This document shows positions 10,115 to 19,933 of a stretch of DNA of 62,924 nucleotides, one piece after another; position 1 is the stretch's first letter, and each line of letters opens with the position of its first letter. This DNA comes from Psychromonas antarctica (GTDB lineage Bacteria > Pseudomonadota > Gammaproteobacteria > Enterobacterales > Psychromonadaceae). Under the pieces are notes generated by a model. It saw nothing but the letters and a program-made list of their open reading frames with translations, was not told where the DNA came from and made no database searches. The position numbers and the translations under genes were made by a program. The stretch spans positions 1 through 62,924 of the forward strand of contig NZ_JAHNZV010000014.1 in assembly GCF_022267535.1 (NCBI RefSeq). Reading direction: 5' to 3'.

Positions 10115-12385
10115 TTATTTACCTGCGCGTATAAATCCTCCCAATCCTTTGGTTTCTAGGTGATCAACAAAAATAGCACGGATCATAGCGCCATTTTGGG
10201 CTACTAAAGCTTGTTCAACACATTGTGCTAATTCTTTGCGAGAAAGTGCATTAATCAAGTATTTTATTTTTCCCATATTGGTTGCGTTCATACTTAAACG
10301 GTTATAACCCATTCCTAATAAAATCAATGCACCAATAGGATCCCCCGCAAGCTCACCACAGAGACTCACCTCGAGATGATAACGATGGCAGCTGTCAATA
10401 ATAAGTTTTAAAGCATGTAAAACAGCAGGATGATAGCTATCAAAAAGCGCTGCAACACGACTATTATTGCGATCCACAGCAAGCAGATATTGAATTAAAT
10501 CATTGCTGCCAATTGAGACAAAATCGACTATTTCCGCTAATTGCGGAATAATGAAGATGCAAGCGGGAACCTCCACCATGACACCTATATCAGGTAATGG
10601 AAAAGTATCAGAGGTTAACTTGAACTCATCTAAAATTTCTCGCCATGCCTTAACAATCAAACGTTTAGCTTCAATCACTTCTTCTATTGCGCTGATCATA
10701 GGCAACATAATGCGTAAATTCTGATGTGCTAGACTGGCTCTTAACATGGCTCTGATTTGTACTAAAAATATTTCTGGATGATCTAAGGTTAAGCGAATAC
10801 CTCGCCAGCCAAGGAAGGGATTTTCTTCCACAATAGGAAAATAACTGAGTGGTTTATCACCGCCGATATCTAAGGTTCTCATGGTAACAGGCATCTGCGC
10901 ATACTGACTTAATAACCCTTGATATGAGTGCGTTTGCTCTTGCTCCGTCGGAAATGAAGTGGTTAGCATAAAAGGCAGTTCACTGCGGTATAAGCCGATC
11001 CCCTCAAAATGGCCGACAATAGTGGCATGCTGATTAGCATTTAATCCCGTGTTAAGTAGAATCGAAATTTTATGACCATCAAACGTCGTCGCACTTTTAC
11101 ATTCTCCCTGCTCAATTAATTTCTTGAGTTCATTTTCTTCGTCTAATAAAAGCTGGTAGTGACTCAGTAAAACGTGGTCAGGAAATAAAATAGTACAACC
11201 TGAGTAGCCATCAATAATTACATCTTTTTGATTCATACTATCTAATGGAAGTGGCGATCCGACTACAGCTGGGATACCTAACGCACGCGCCAAAATGATA
11301 ACATGAGAGCTCGCACCGCCTTTAATCGAAACAATGCCTTGCAATTTATCGGTGGGAATACTGGCTAACATTGACAAGGTGACTTCTGATGCCACCAAAA
11401 TAAGCTTATCAGGTAAGGGTATCTCTTCTTCGACTTGCTGAGTAAGGTGGTATAACAGACGCTGTGCCACATCCCTAATGTCCGAAGCGCGCTCACTTAG
11501 GTAGTTATCACTCATCGCTTCAAATTGTTTAATATAAGATTCAGCAACCACTTTTATCGCGCTTGACGCGCTCAGTTGATGCTCATTAATTTGCGCGCGA
11601 ATTGCGTTCAAGAAGAGTTTATCTTTTAATACATGAGAATAGATATCAAATAACGCAAATACATCTTTTGATAATTGATCTTTTAAAGTTAAAGCAAGGT
11701 CTGAGAATTCATCACTGCATTTTTTGACTATCATATCAAACAGTAAAATTTCTTTACTTATTGAATGACTTTTTTCAATACGTACTTCTGCTAGGGTGAA
11801 TGCAGGACGAACAACATAAGCCTTACCTATCGCTATTCCCGAACTAGCTGGAGAGCCTTGTAGATGAATAGCGCCACTCGGCTGCATGGACTGCGCAAGC
11901 GCTAAACGTAATTCCGAGTTACCGAGCACACTGGCCAAATGCATCGCCAAGGTAATCAGAAAAGATTCTTCCAATTCACTGAATAAACGCGGTGTTTTTT
12001 GCTGTACGACTAACACCCCTAGAACTTGCCGTTTATGGATAATGGGGGTGCCCAAAAAAGAGTTAAAGCGATCTTCTTGCACATCAGGCAAATGTTGGTT
12101 ACGCGGGTGTTCCCTGATATTCGCCAAGTTTAAAGGTTCACCTTTTTCATGGATCAGGCCAACTATTCCCTCTCCAAATTTAAGGTAAGTCCTACCAACC
12201 GCATGGCTGGCGAGACCTTTACTGGCCATTAAATTAAGCTGCTCATTCTTATTATCTGTAATATAAATCGAGCAACAATCCACCGCCATAGTTAATTGAG
12301 TTTGTCTTACCAGCGCTTCCATAGCAGCCGTTAAATTTTTTGCTTCTCCAACTTGTTCGACGATATGACGCAACTGACTCAACAT
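10115..12385 (-). CDS. ptsP: Phosphoenolpyruvate-protein phosphotransferase PtsP (EI-Ntr)
   Basis: Enzyme I of the nitrogen PTS, 756 residues. It transfers phosphate from PEP to NPr and so to EIIA-Ntr. It has an N-terminal GAF domain (about 16-160), a phosphohistidine domain with GGASSHVIILARALGIPAVV (the active His), and a C-terminal PEP-binding barrel with NPFLGWRGIRL and the catalytic cysteine in VSLCGELAGD. The start is ATG 12385 (MLSQLRHIVEQV) with AAAGGA upstream; a TTG two codons earlier is less likely. It follows rppH by 27 bases, the same order as in E. coli. Confidence 0.95.
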   Translation of the reverse strand: MLSQLRHIVEQVGEAKNLTAAMEALVRQTQLTMAVDCCSIYITDNKNEQLNLMASKGLASHAVGRTYLKFGEGIVGLIHEKGEPLNLANIREHPRNQHLPDVQEDRFNSFLGTPIIHKRQVLGVLVVQQKTPRLFSELEESFLITLAMHLASVLGNSELRLALAQSMQPSGAIHLQGSPASSGIAIGKAYVVRPAFTLAEVRIEKSHSISKEILLFDMIVKKCSDEFSDLALTLKDQLSKDVFALFDIYSHVLKDKLFLNAIRAQINEHQLSASSAIKVVAESYIKQFEAMSDNYLSERASDIRDVAQRLLYHLTQQVEEEIPLPDKLILVASEVTLSMLASIPTDKLQGIVSIKGGASSHVIILARALGIPAVVGSPLPLDSMNQKDVIIDGYSGCTILFPDHVLLSHYQLLLDEENELKKLIEQGECKSATTFDGHKISILLNTGLNANQHATIVGHFEGIGLYRSELPFMLTTSFPTEQEQTHSYQGLLSQYAQMPVTMRTLDIGGDKPLSYFPIVEENPFLGWRGIRLTLDHPEIFLVQIRAMLRASLAHQNLRIMLPMISAIEEVIEAKRLIVKAWREILDEFKLTSDTFPLPDIGVMVEVPACIFIIPQLAEIVDFVSIGSNDLIQYLLAVDRNNSRVAALFDSYHPAVLHALKLIIDSCHRYHLEVSLCGELAGDPIGALILLGMGYNRLSMNATNMGKIKYLINALSRKELAQCVEQALVAQNGAMIRAIFVDHLETKGLGGFIRAGK

Positions 12386-12412
12386 ATACAATCCTTTAGG
12401 GAGAAAAATACA

Positions 12413-12958
12413 TTACCTATTTTTATAAAAGGCGGGACGACGACTGCGTTTACTTCTTTTGTTTTCTATATTTGTCGTCATTAAAGAAAAAGCGATTGCT
12501 GAAAATTCTTTTAATGCTTTACGATAAACTTCCCGTTTAAACGACACCACCTGACGCACAGGGTACCAATAAGTGACCCAACGCCAATCATCAAACTCAG
12601 GATGACCACAAGCATCAAATCCAATTTGCTTATCATCTGAAATTAACTGTAACAAAAACCAACGCTGTTTTTGTCCAATGCACACAGGCTGAGGAGAATC
12701 CCAGCGCACTAATCGTTTAGGTAATTTATAGCGCAACCAACTACGACTGCTTGCTAAAATAGTTACGTGTTCAGGCATTAGACCAACCTCTTCATGTAAC
12801 TCCCTGTACATAGCTTGCTCTGGCGTTTCTCCTTCTTTAATCCCCCCTTGAGGAAATTGCCATGAATGTTGCCCAAATCGTTTTGCCCATAAAACCTGTC
12901 CATTTGTATTACAGATGATGATAGCAACATTTGGGCGATAACCGTCAGTATCAATCAC
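12413..12958 (-). CDS. rppH: RNA pyrophosphohydrolase RppH
   Basis: A Nudix hydrolase of 181 residues that removes pyrophosphate from the 5' end of primary transcripts and so triggers RNase E-dependent decay. The Nudix box runs from [16 protein letters not shown] through LHEEVGL (about residues 38-60). The N-terminus [17 protein letters not shown] and the tryptophan-rich core SWQFPQGG are typical of RppH. The last 20 residues are basic. It lies upstream of ptsP and is read with it. Confidence 0.95.
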   Translation of the reverse strand: MIDTDGYRPNVAIIICNTNGQVLWAKRFGQHSWQFPQGGIKEGETPEQAMYRELHEEVGLMPEHVTILASSRSWLRYKLPKRLVRWDSPQPVCIGQKQRWFLLQLISDDKQIGFDACGHPEFDDWRWVTYWYPVRQVVSFKREVYRKALKEFSAIAFSLMTTNIENKRSKRSRRPAFYKNR

Positions 12959-13682
12959 TAAGACGCCTTTTAAAGGTTAAGATCCATTACAGTGATAGTT
13001 AAGTAGGCGTATTCCCCCCTTTATTAACGTAATAGATACGATTGCAATTAAGCATCCATTCTTTCATAGATTATCCCCGCCATCAAACCGATAAGCGTAA
13101 ATTTGTAGGCTAACTATCAGGATAATTTTTTATGGTTGCATTGAATAGAATAGCTATCCACGAAAACTGTGCATAACTTTGTGTATAATAAATGCTCTTA
13201 AATATAAGGGAGCATTTTCACCCTAGCAAAGACTTTTATTCGCCTTAAAGAGGTTTTTATTATCACCTAAATAACAGTTAGTTACGAGTGTTTTATTTTG
13301 TTATTTAATTCCTATCTGTAATTAGATCCAGTAGTAGTAATGCACAAATCAATGTGTATATCTCTCTCGTCTAAAAAATAATCACCTGCAATTTCAACGC
13401 CGCATTTCGATTAAATATTAGACACAGATCGGTTTTTTAACCAACTTTAGTTATAATAAACCAGCTTATTGACCCTCGCTCTTTTAAATATTCACTTATC
13501 CACTATAAAAGTGGATAAGTCTGTGTGAGTTTCAGGATAAAAGTATGGATAACCTTGAATAATCAAAAATAAGGTAAGATACACAATGCTCAACACTGTA
13601 ATATATAAGATATTAACTTGATGATATTAAAGAATATTGTGCTTTCATTATAGTGGTCTGCTAAATACGAAAGGGTAAAAAT
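12959..13682. other. 724-base gene-free region with a cluster of DnaA-box-like sites
   Basis: No convincing open frame lies between divergent rppH and mutH. Seven sites match TTATNCACA closely. Two match exactly, both on the minus strand (13168-13176 TTATGCACA and 13180-13188 TTATACACA, 12 bases apart). Five have one mismatch: 13338-13346 (+), 13353-13361 (-), 13496-13504 (+), 13510-13518 (-) and 13544-13552 (-). Two of these belong to a perfect inverted repeat with 11-base arms, ACTTATCCACT at 13494-13504 and its complement at 13510-13520, five bases apart. The rest is AT-rich and holds the two divergent promoters. DnaA binding is inferred, not shown. Confidence 0.55.
13494..13520. repeat. 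Perfect inverted repeat with 11-base arms containing two DnaA-box-like sequences
   Basis: Arms ACTTATCCACT and AGTGGATAAGT flank the spacer ATAAA. Each arm contains TTATCCACT, one base from the consensus DnaA box TTATCCACA, in head-to-head orientation. It is about 160 bases before mutH. It could be an operator for another dimeric protein, or a cruciform or hairpin. Confidence 0.7.
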
Positions 13683-14348
13683 ATGACCCCAAATTCAATT
13701 GAAGAGCTGTTACAACTGTGTGAGAATATTGCAGGGCACTCACTTGCCGAGTTAGCGGAGTTGGCGAATATTACCATGGCTAAAGATCTGCGTAGCAATA
13801 AAGGCTGGGTCGGACAATTAATAGAATGGCATTTAGGTGCTACAGCGGGCAGTAAACCAGAGCAAGATTTTAAACATTTAGGCATCGAACTAAAAACCAT
13901 TCCGATCGATCAACAGGGCCGAGTCTTAGAAACAACCTTTATTTGCTCAGCCCCCATTTTGAATACCTGTAAGTTAACCTGGGAAAATTCCAATGTGCGC
14001 AATAAACTCAGTAGAGTATTATGGGTGCCAGTTCAGGGGGAACGCAGTGTGCCACTTGAAAAACGTATCGTCGGCAACGGCTTTTTATGGTCAGCTAATC
14101 AGCAACAGGCTTTTTTACTCGCCGCTGATTGGAATGAAATAATGGAAAAGATTGCACTTGGGCGAATAGAGTCGATTAGCGCACGAGATGGGCAAGTCAT
14201 GCAGTTAAGGCCAAAAGCGGCCAATGGACGCTGTTTAACCGACGCTGTTGGGAGAGAAGGAGAGCTTATCAAAGTAAGACCACGTGGCTTTTATCTTAAA
14301 AAAACCTTTACTCAGTCAATTATTAACCAACAATTTGACCTTAAATAA
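13683..14348 (+). CDS. mutH: DNA mismatch repair endonuclease MutH
   Basis: A protein of 221 residues that nicks the unmethylated strand at hemimethylated GATC sites when activated by MutS and MutL. The catalytic D-x(n)-E-x-K motif is visible as DFKHLGIELKTI (about residues 60-71). The core continues through QGRVLETTFICSAPI. An AAAGGG ribosome binding site precedes the ATG. Presence of mutH implies Dam-directed mismatch repair, as in Vibrio, Shewanella and enterobacteria. It is transcribed alone, away from rppH, from the DnaA-box-rich intergenic region. Confidence 0.95.
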   Translation: MTPNSIEELLQLCENIAGHSLAELAELANITMAKDLRSNKGWVGQLIEWHLGATAGSKPEQDFKHLGIELKTIPIDQQGRVLETTFICSAPILNTCKLTWENSNVRNKLSRVLWVPVQGERSVPLEKRIVGNGFLWSANQQQAFLLAADWNEIMEKIALGRIESISARDGQVMQLRPKAANGRCLTDAVGREGELIKVRPRGFYLKKTFTQSIINQQFDLK

Positions 14349-14428
14349 ATAAATGCACAATTATAAGCTAGAATTTAACCATTATTTACAGTAAATTAAA
14401 AAATATAAATATTTAAAAGGAATTGATT

Positions 14429-14764
14429 ATGCCAATAACCAAGCAGTATTTAAAATCTAAACCACAAGTCAAAGTGACATTTGAGATAGCAAAAGAAGAT
14501 GCTCAAGGTGCACAGCGTATTGTGCTGCTTTCTGATCATAACAATTGGGCTCCCATTGAACTTAAAAAATTCAAGAATGGCAAGTTCAAACACTCTGAAG
14601 CTATCTCACTAGCAGATCGTAACGATTTTCAGTTTATCTATAAAGTAACAGCGGAAGATGGCAATGAATTTACGCTTTTACCCGATGATGCTGATAAATA
14701 TATTGATAACGGCATTACTGATGGCGGCAAAAATGCAGTCGTTGTCATAAAGCAACAATGTTGA
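14429..14764 (+). CDS. Stand-alone isoamylase N-terminal (CBM48/E-set) domain protein
   Basis: A cytoplasmic protein of 111 residues that is essentially one early-set immunoglobulin-like domain of the kind found at the N-terminus of glycogen-branching and debranching enzymes. Typical elements are VKVTFEIAKEDAQGAQRIVL, the aromatic patch DHNNWAPIELKKF, and DFQFIYKVTAEDG. No catalytic domain is attached. Such free-standing domains may bind glycogen or act as regulatory adaptors, as AMPK beta subunits do. The start is ATG 14429 with AAAGGA upstream, rather than an in-frame TTG at 14423. No glycogen gene is adjacent. Confidence 0.8.
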   Translation: MPITKQYLKSKPQVKVTFEIAKEDAQGAQRIVLLSDHNNWAPIELKKFKNGKFKHSEAISLADRNDFQFIYKVTAEDGNEFTLLPDDADKYIDNGITDGGKNAVVVIKQQC

Positions 14765-14770
14765 AATAAG

Positions 14771-15006
14771 AAAAATTTACATGCTTATGTAGATGACTCA
14801 GGTTAATAGGCGTATTACATTTATATAAAAATAACGACCACAGAGCGCACAGAGGCGTTACCCGCGCCACAGAGAAAAGACAATATACAGAAGTTATAAG
14901 CTTTTATGTTTTCCTCCTTTAACTCTGTGTCCTCTGTGGTCTATTTTTTTAAGTTTTTAATTGTTCTTCGTTGTTACCTGAGTTGAATGCATAAGCATGA
15001 AAATTT
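14771..15006. repeat. Nested inverted-repeat element (MITE-like), about 235 bases
   Basis: The outer ends, roughly 14771-14804 and 14975-15006, are imperfect inverted repeats sharing CATGCTTATG and ACTCAGGT blocks. Inside, 14836-14854 and 14923-14941 form a second inverted pair matching at 17 of 19 bases, built on GACCACAGAG and CACAGAG motifs. There is no open frame. The layout fits a non-autonomous mobile element or a large folded repeat of the 'CCACAGAG' type common in proteobacteria. I did not find a clear target-site duplication. Confidence 0.6.
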
Positions 15007-15310
15007 ATTCTCTTTCCCTTAACCGCAACGCCTGATTTAACAAACAGCCAATAGGATGATCTATTTATTCTGCTGGCTCGTATAAAGTGTTATAAACACT
15101 ATCTGAACACCCTGACTTTTTTAAAATCAATGAACTCTGCGTTGTTATCAATCTCGCTAAACAGATATTTATCAATCAAACGCCTTGCTCTCATTAATTT
15201 TCCTACACAATTTCTGACCATCTAATTAAGCGGATGAGCATTATATTTTTAACAGCGTTCAACAGCATCTACAGCAAAAGGTAAAGGTCGTTATAAATCG
15301 CTCCTTAACA

Positions 15311-15326
15311 CTGTTTTAATTTACAG
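15311..15326 (+). promoter_or_regulatory. LexA (SOS) box of uvrA
   Basis: CTGTTTTAATTTACAG is a perfect CTGT-N8-ACAG SOS box, flanked by ACA and TTA. It lies 49 bases before the uvrA start codon. It agrees with the known LexA control of uvrA in gammaproteobacteria. Confidence 0.9.
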
Positions 15327-15375
15327 TTAATATGTTATTCTTGGCTAAATGATAAAAGTTAACATCGAGAGAATT

Positions 15376-18210
15376 ATGAATAATATTGAAATTCGTGGTG
15401 CAAAAACTCACAACCTTAAAAACATTGATCTCACCATTCCTCGCGACAAGTTAATTGTTATAACCGGACTTTCTGGATCGGGTAAATCCTCACTTGCCTT
15501 TGATACTTTATATGCAGAAGGTCAACGCCGTTATGTCGAGTCTCTGTCTGCCTATGCCCGCCAGTTTTTATCTTTAATGGAAAAACCCGATGTTGAGCAT
15601 ATCGGGGGGCTTTCTCCGGCTATCTCTATTGAACAAAAATCGACATCCCATAACCCTCGCTCAACTGTCGGCACGATTACTGAAATTTACGATTATCTGC
15701 GTCTCTTATTCGCACGTATTGGCGATCCACGTTGCCCAATACATAATGTCACGCTCAACGCACAAACAGTCAGTCAGATGGTGGATTCAATTTTAAGCAA
15801 TCCGGCTGGCAGTAAAATGATGCTGCTGGCTCCGATTATTAAAGAGCGTAAAGGTGAACACACTAAAACATTTGCAACCTTAGCTGCACAAGGATTTTTA
15901 CGCGCCCGTATTGATGGGGAAATTTGTGATTTAAGCGATCCACCAACGCTGGAATTACACAAAAAACATACCATAGAAGTCGTTATTGATCGTTTTAAAG
16001 TACGCGAAGATCTAAAACAGCGCTTAGCAGAATCCCTTGAAACAACGCTGAATTTAAGTAACGGCTCAGCTGTGCTGGCATTTATGGAAGAGGATAAACC
16101 GGAGCAGATTTTCTCTGCCAATTTTGCCTGCCCGCATTGCGGTTATAGTATTAGTGAATTAGAGCCGAGAATTTTTTCTTTTAATAATCCGGCGGGTGCC
16201 TGCCCTACCTGTGATGGGCTCGGCGTAGAGCAGTATTTTGATGCCCAATTAATAGTCACCGACAAAGCATTGAGCCTGAGTGATGGCGCGATTGAAGGAT
16301 GGGGTAGCAAATCCAATTACTATTTTCAGATCTTACAAGCGGTTTGCGCTCATTACCATTTTTCAATTGATTCGCCTTTTCAAAATCTCAGCAAAAAGCA
16401 GCAAGAGATTATATTGTATGGCTCCGGCAGTGAAAAAATATCTTTTTCCTACAGCAACGACAGAGGAGACATTGTTTCCCGTCTGCACCCATTTGAAGGT
16501 ATTATCCCTAATCGTACACGCCGTTATCGTGAAACAGACTCCACTGCCATGCGCGAGTATTTAGCAAAATATATGAATCGTCAGCCGTGCTCAAGTTGTG
16601 GAGGCTCCCGTCTTCAAGAGGCATCACGCCATGTTTATATCAACAATGTAAACTTACCCTATATTTCCCAACTAGCCATTTCTGAAGCTGAAACTTTTTT
16701 TAATAACCTCACCCTGCAGGGGCAGCAAGCTAAAATTGCCGATAAAATTCTTAAAGAGATTTTACAACGGTTGAGTTTTTTAGTGAATGTAGGGCTTAAT
16801 TATCTTAGCTTGGATCGCAGCGCAGAGACGCTTTCTGGTGGGGAAGCGCAGCGCATTCGCCTTGCCAGCCAAATTGGTGCTGGTTTAATGGGTGTCATGT
16901 ACGTATTAGATGAGCCCTCTATTGGCCTACATCAGCGCGATAATGAGCGCTTACTTAAGACGCTCACCCATCTGCGCGATTTAGGTAATACGGTGATCGT
17001 CGTTGAACATGATGAAGATGCGATTCGCCAGGCCGATCATATTATCGATATTGGTCCTGGCGCCGGCATTCATGGTGGGGAAATTATTGCACAGGGAGAT
17101 TATCAAACCATTCTGCACGCTAAAAACTCACTTACTGCAGATTATTTAAGTGGGCGGAAAAAAATAATTATCCCAGAACAGCGCACTAAATTAAGCGATA
17201 AGTGGATCAAATTAAGCGGCGCCAGCGGTAATAACTTAAAGTCAGTCGATTTAGATTTACCCATTGGCGTTTTAACGTGTATTACAGGCGTATCCGGATC
17301 AGGAAAATCCAGCTTAATAAACGCAACACTCTATCCGCTTGCACAAAACAAGCTCAATAAAGCCAATAGCAGCGTCTCCCCTTATAAAAAAATAACTGGC
17401 TTGGCACATCTCGATAAAGTAATCGATATCAACCAGAGCCCTATTGGCCGCACACCACGATCAAATCCTGCAACTTACACTGGAATATTTACCCCAATTC
17501 GTGAACTGTTTGCGGCAACGCCAGAATCACGAGCACGTGGCTACAAACCCGGACGCTTTAGCTTTAATGTAAAAGGTGGCCGTTGTGAGGCATGCCAAGG
17601 AGATGGCGTCATTAAAGTGGAGATGCACTTTTTAGCGGATGTTTATGTGCCTTGCGATGTTTGCGGTAGTAAACGTTATAACCGAGAAACGCTGTCGGTT
17701 AAATATAAAGGCAAAAATATTCATGAAACATTAGATCTCACCGTTGAAGATGCCTTTAAATTTTTTGAAGCGGTGCCGGTGATCGCGCGAAAACTAAAAA
17801 CCTTAATGGACGTAGGACTTTCTTATATCCGTTTAGGACAAGCAGCAACGACATTATCTGGCGGGGAAGCACAGCGTGTCAAACTAGCAAAAGAGTTATC
17901 AAAACGTGATACAGGTAAAACCCTGTACATTCTTGATGAGCCAACCACGGGTTTACACTTCCACGATATTGCCCAACTATTAAAAGTCATTCATACTCTG
18001 CGTGATCATGGTAATACTATCGTCATTATCGAACATAACTTAGATGTGATAAAAACAGCCGACTGGGTTATAGATTTGGGTCCAGAAGGCGGTAACGGTG
18101 GTGGTGAGATTATTGCAACAGGCACACCGGAAGAAGTGGCAGAAGTCGCGGGTAGCTACACCGGGCAATTCCTCAAACCTATTTTGGATCACAACCGCAA
18201 TGGAAATTAA
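15376..18210 (+). CDS. uvrA: Excinuclease ABC subunit A UvrA
   Basis: DNA-damage recognition ATPase of nucleotide excision repair, 944 residues (E. coli 940). Two ABC modules are visible: Walker [10 protein letters not shown] at residues 31-39 with signature [16 protein letters not shown], then [10 protein letters not shown] near residue 640 with signature [15 protein letters not shown]. Zinc modules are CPHC...CPTC in the first half and CEACQGDG...[10 protein letters not shown] in the second. I set the start at ATG 15376 because [17 protein letters not shown] matches the family N-terminus; an upstream in-frame ATG at 15349 would add nine atypical residues. It is SOS-controlled through the box upstream. 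Confidence 0.96.
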   Translation: MNNIEIRGAKTHNLKNIDLTIPRDKLIVITGLSGSGKSSLAFDTLYAEGQRRYVESLSAYARQFLSLMEKPDVEHIGGLSPAISIEQKSTSHNPRSTVGTITEIYDYLRLLFARIGDPRCPIHNVTLNAQTVSQMVDSILSNPAGSKMMLLAPIIKERKGEHTKTFATLAAQGFLRARIDGEICDLSDPPTLELHKKHTIEVVIDRFKVREDLKQRLAESLETTLNLSNGSAVLAFMEEDKPEQIFSANFACPHCGYSISELEPRIFSFNNPAGACPTCDGLGVEQYFDAQLIVTDKALSLSDGAIEGWGSKSNYYFQILQAVCAHYHFSIDSPFQNLSKKQQEIILYGSGSEKISFSYSNDRGDIVSRLHPFEGIIPNRTRRYRETDSTAMREYLAKYMNRQPCSSCGGSRLQEASRHVYINNVNLPYISQLAISEAETFFNNLTLQGQQAKIADKILKEILQRLSFLVNVGLNYLSLDRSAETLSGGEAQRIRLASQIGAGLMGVMYVLDEPSIGLHQRDNERLLKTLTHLRDLGNTVIVVEHDEDAIRQADHIIDIGPGAGIHGGEIIAQGDYQTILHAKNSLTADYLSGRKKIIIPEQRTKLSDKWIKLSGASGNNLKSVDLDLPIGVLTCITGVSGSGKSSLINATLYPLAQNKLNKANSSVSPYKKITGLAHLDKVIDINQSPIGRTPRSNPATYTGIFTPIRELFAATPESRARGYKPGRFSFNVKGGRCEACQGDGVIKVEMHFLADVYVPCDVCGSKRYNRETLSVKYKGKNIHETLDLTVEDAFKFFEAVPVIARKLKTLMDVGLSYIRLGQAATTLSGGEAQRVKLAKELSKRDTGKTLYILDEPTTGLHFHDIAQLLKVIHTLRDHGNTIVIIEHNLDVIKTADWVIDLGPEGGNGGGEIIATGTPEEVAEVAGSYTGQFLKPILDHNRNGN

Positions 18211-18216
18211 ACGCTA

Positions 18217-19932
18217 ATGGATTTAGAAAAAAAACTAACACGTGCTTTTTTTGTCACTTTTGCGCTTTTAATGGGGTTGGGTGCGCATTATTTTCAACAT
18301 AATCAAGGAGGAAGTGGCCTAGAACTCGCACAAAATAATGTCGTATGGATATTCTTTTCTATCCTTATCGGTTTGGGTTTATGGAAAATAACCGTACAAA
18401 AGAAGATAGTCTACTCACGTTTTAGCATTGTTTTTTTAGCTGCATTTTTGTTGTTTCTACTACCCGTTTTTTACCCTAATAATGCACTAGCCGATCAAAG
18501 CTATACTCGCTTATTAGGATTATTTGCGGGTTTTTTACTGTTTGTGAGTTTGCAGCAGTTTCAGTTTAAGCGCGAGCAGATACAACGACTGTTAGTCTTA
18601 ATTGTTCTGGCGGGATTTTTACAAGCTTGTTACAGCCTAACTCAAGATTATCTGCTGCCTGCAAACAACTATTTTGGCTATGATATTGGCTATGGACGCC
18701 CTTATGGAATTTTCCAGCAGCCCAATGTGCTTGCCTCTTTTATGGCGACCACATTGATCCTAGCGGGTTATCTATTGCAACAGATCACTAACAAAAAACT
18801 GCAGTTGTTTTTACTCATCACAGTCCTGCTGAACATGTGGGTGATCACCATTACTATGTCTCGCACTGGTTATTTGGGCGTGCTGATAGCAGTGCTTTTA
18901 TTTATCCCTTGGGCATGGCAAAGCAATAAAAAAAGACTCGCTATTTTCCTCCTCGCACTCCTATTAGGACTGGGATTTGCAATGATCAAAGGCGATGCAC
19001 TGGCCGCTAGAAATGTTGATAATCTTAAAGAAGGTGGGATACGCTTAACTATGTATCAACATAGTTGGCAGATGATAAAAGAAAACCCCTTAATGGGTTA
19101 CGGTTATGGTGGCTTTGAAAAAAATTATCTTATCACACAAGCTGCTTTGGTAAAAAAAGGCGAGTTAACAGCAGTAGGACAACAGCTTACTCACCCCCAT
19201 AACGACACCTTATTCTGGGCAGTCGAAGGCGGCATTTTACCGATAGTAGCCATTCTCCTTCTGGTTATTTCGTTTCTACGCTTACTGCGTGTTTTCAAAC
19301 TCCCACGTGCATTGGTATTACTCGCACTAGTTACGCCAATTGCTTTGCATACACAGACAGAATATCCTCTATACCACTCGGCTTTACACTGGCTGGTACT
19401 GATCGTAGTGGTTTTTTATATCAGTAATGAAGCGCAGCACATGCAAAATAAAAACTTTCCAGCCACTTTTGCGTTGCGTATTTTCGCGTTATTAATTCCC
19501 CTCTTTACTGCCATTTTCATGATCACTAATCTTTATACCATCTCTAAAATAACCGCATATGAACGCAGCAAACAACCTGATATTAGGTTATTACTGGATA
19601 TTGTTAACCCCTTAGTATTTGAAGATAGGTTTAATTTCCACCTTAATTATTTTCGCCTTTCAATGGCCCATCAGCTTAATAAACCAGAGGATATTCAAAA
19701 AGTCATCGATTGGACAGAAGCAGCGATCGAAACATCGCCTAAGTCGTTTCTCTATATTATCCTCTATGCTGCATATATGAATAATAATCAACCAGAAAAA
19801 GCGCAACAGGTGTTAGATTACGCTCGTTATCTTTACCCACTAGATCCGCAATTAGCTAATGCAGGTGAGCCACTTAAAGCATTAAGTTCTGCAGCTTCTA
19901 CTGTGAGTCATGCGATACAGACAGGGGGTTAG
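18217..19932 (+). CDS. PglL/WaaL-like O-oligosaccharyltransferase (Wzy_C superfamily)
   Basis: An integral membrane protein of 571 residues with about ten to twelve helices and a large periplasmic loop. The loop holds the conserved motif LTHPHNDTLFWAVEGG with the histidines needed by O-antigen ligases and protein O-oligosaccharyltransferases. The C-terminal 150 residues (Wzy_C_2-like, tetratricopeptide-like helices) point to the PglL branch that glycosylates proteins, often type IV pilin. It starts 6 bases after uvrA and runs into the transglycosylase gene. A link with the pilT/pilU genes 6 kb away is possible but not shown. An O-antigen ligase role is the alternative. Confidence 0.82.
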   Translation: MDLEKKLTRAFFVTFALLMGLGAHYFQHNQGGSGLELAQNNVVWIFFSILIGLGLWKITVQKKIVYSRFSIVFLAAFLLFLLPVFYPNNALADQSYTRLLGLFAGFLLFVSLQQFQFKREQIQRLLVLIVLAGFLQACYSLTQDYLLPANNYFGYDIGYGRPYGIFQQPNVLASFMATTLILAGYLLQQITNKKLQLFLLITVLLNMWVITITMSRTGYLGVLIAVLLFIPWAWQSNKKRLAIFLLALLLGLGFAMIKGDALAARNVDNLKEGGIRLTMYQHSWQMIKENPLMGYGYGGFEKNYLITQAALVKKGELTAVGQQLTHPHNDTLFWAVEGGILPIVAILLLVISFLRLLRVFKLPRALVLLALVTPIALHTQTEYPLYHSALHWLVLIVVVFYISNEAQHMQNKNFPATFALRIFALLIPLFTAIFMITNLYTISKITAYERSKQPDIRLLLDIVNPLVFEDRFNFHLNYFRLSMAHQLNKPEDIQKVIDWTEAAIETSPKSFLYIILYAAYMNNNQPEKAQQVLDYARYLYPLDPQLANAGEPLKALSSAASTVSHAIQTGG

Positions 19933-19933
19933 C

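Noticed and set aside
13160-13560. The DnaA-box cluster as the chromosomal origin oriC
   Set aside because: The genes that flank oriC in gammaproteobacteria are absent, and no AT-rich 13-mer array or dense GATC sites were seen. I keep it only as a DnaA-site cluster.
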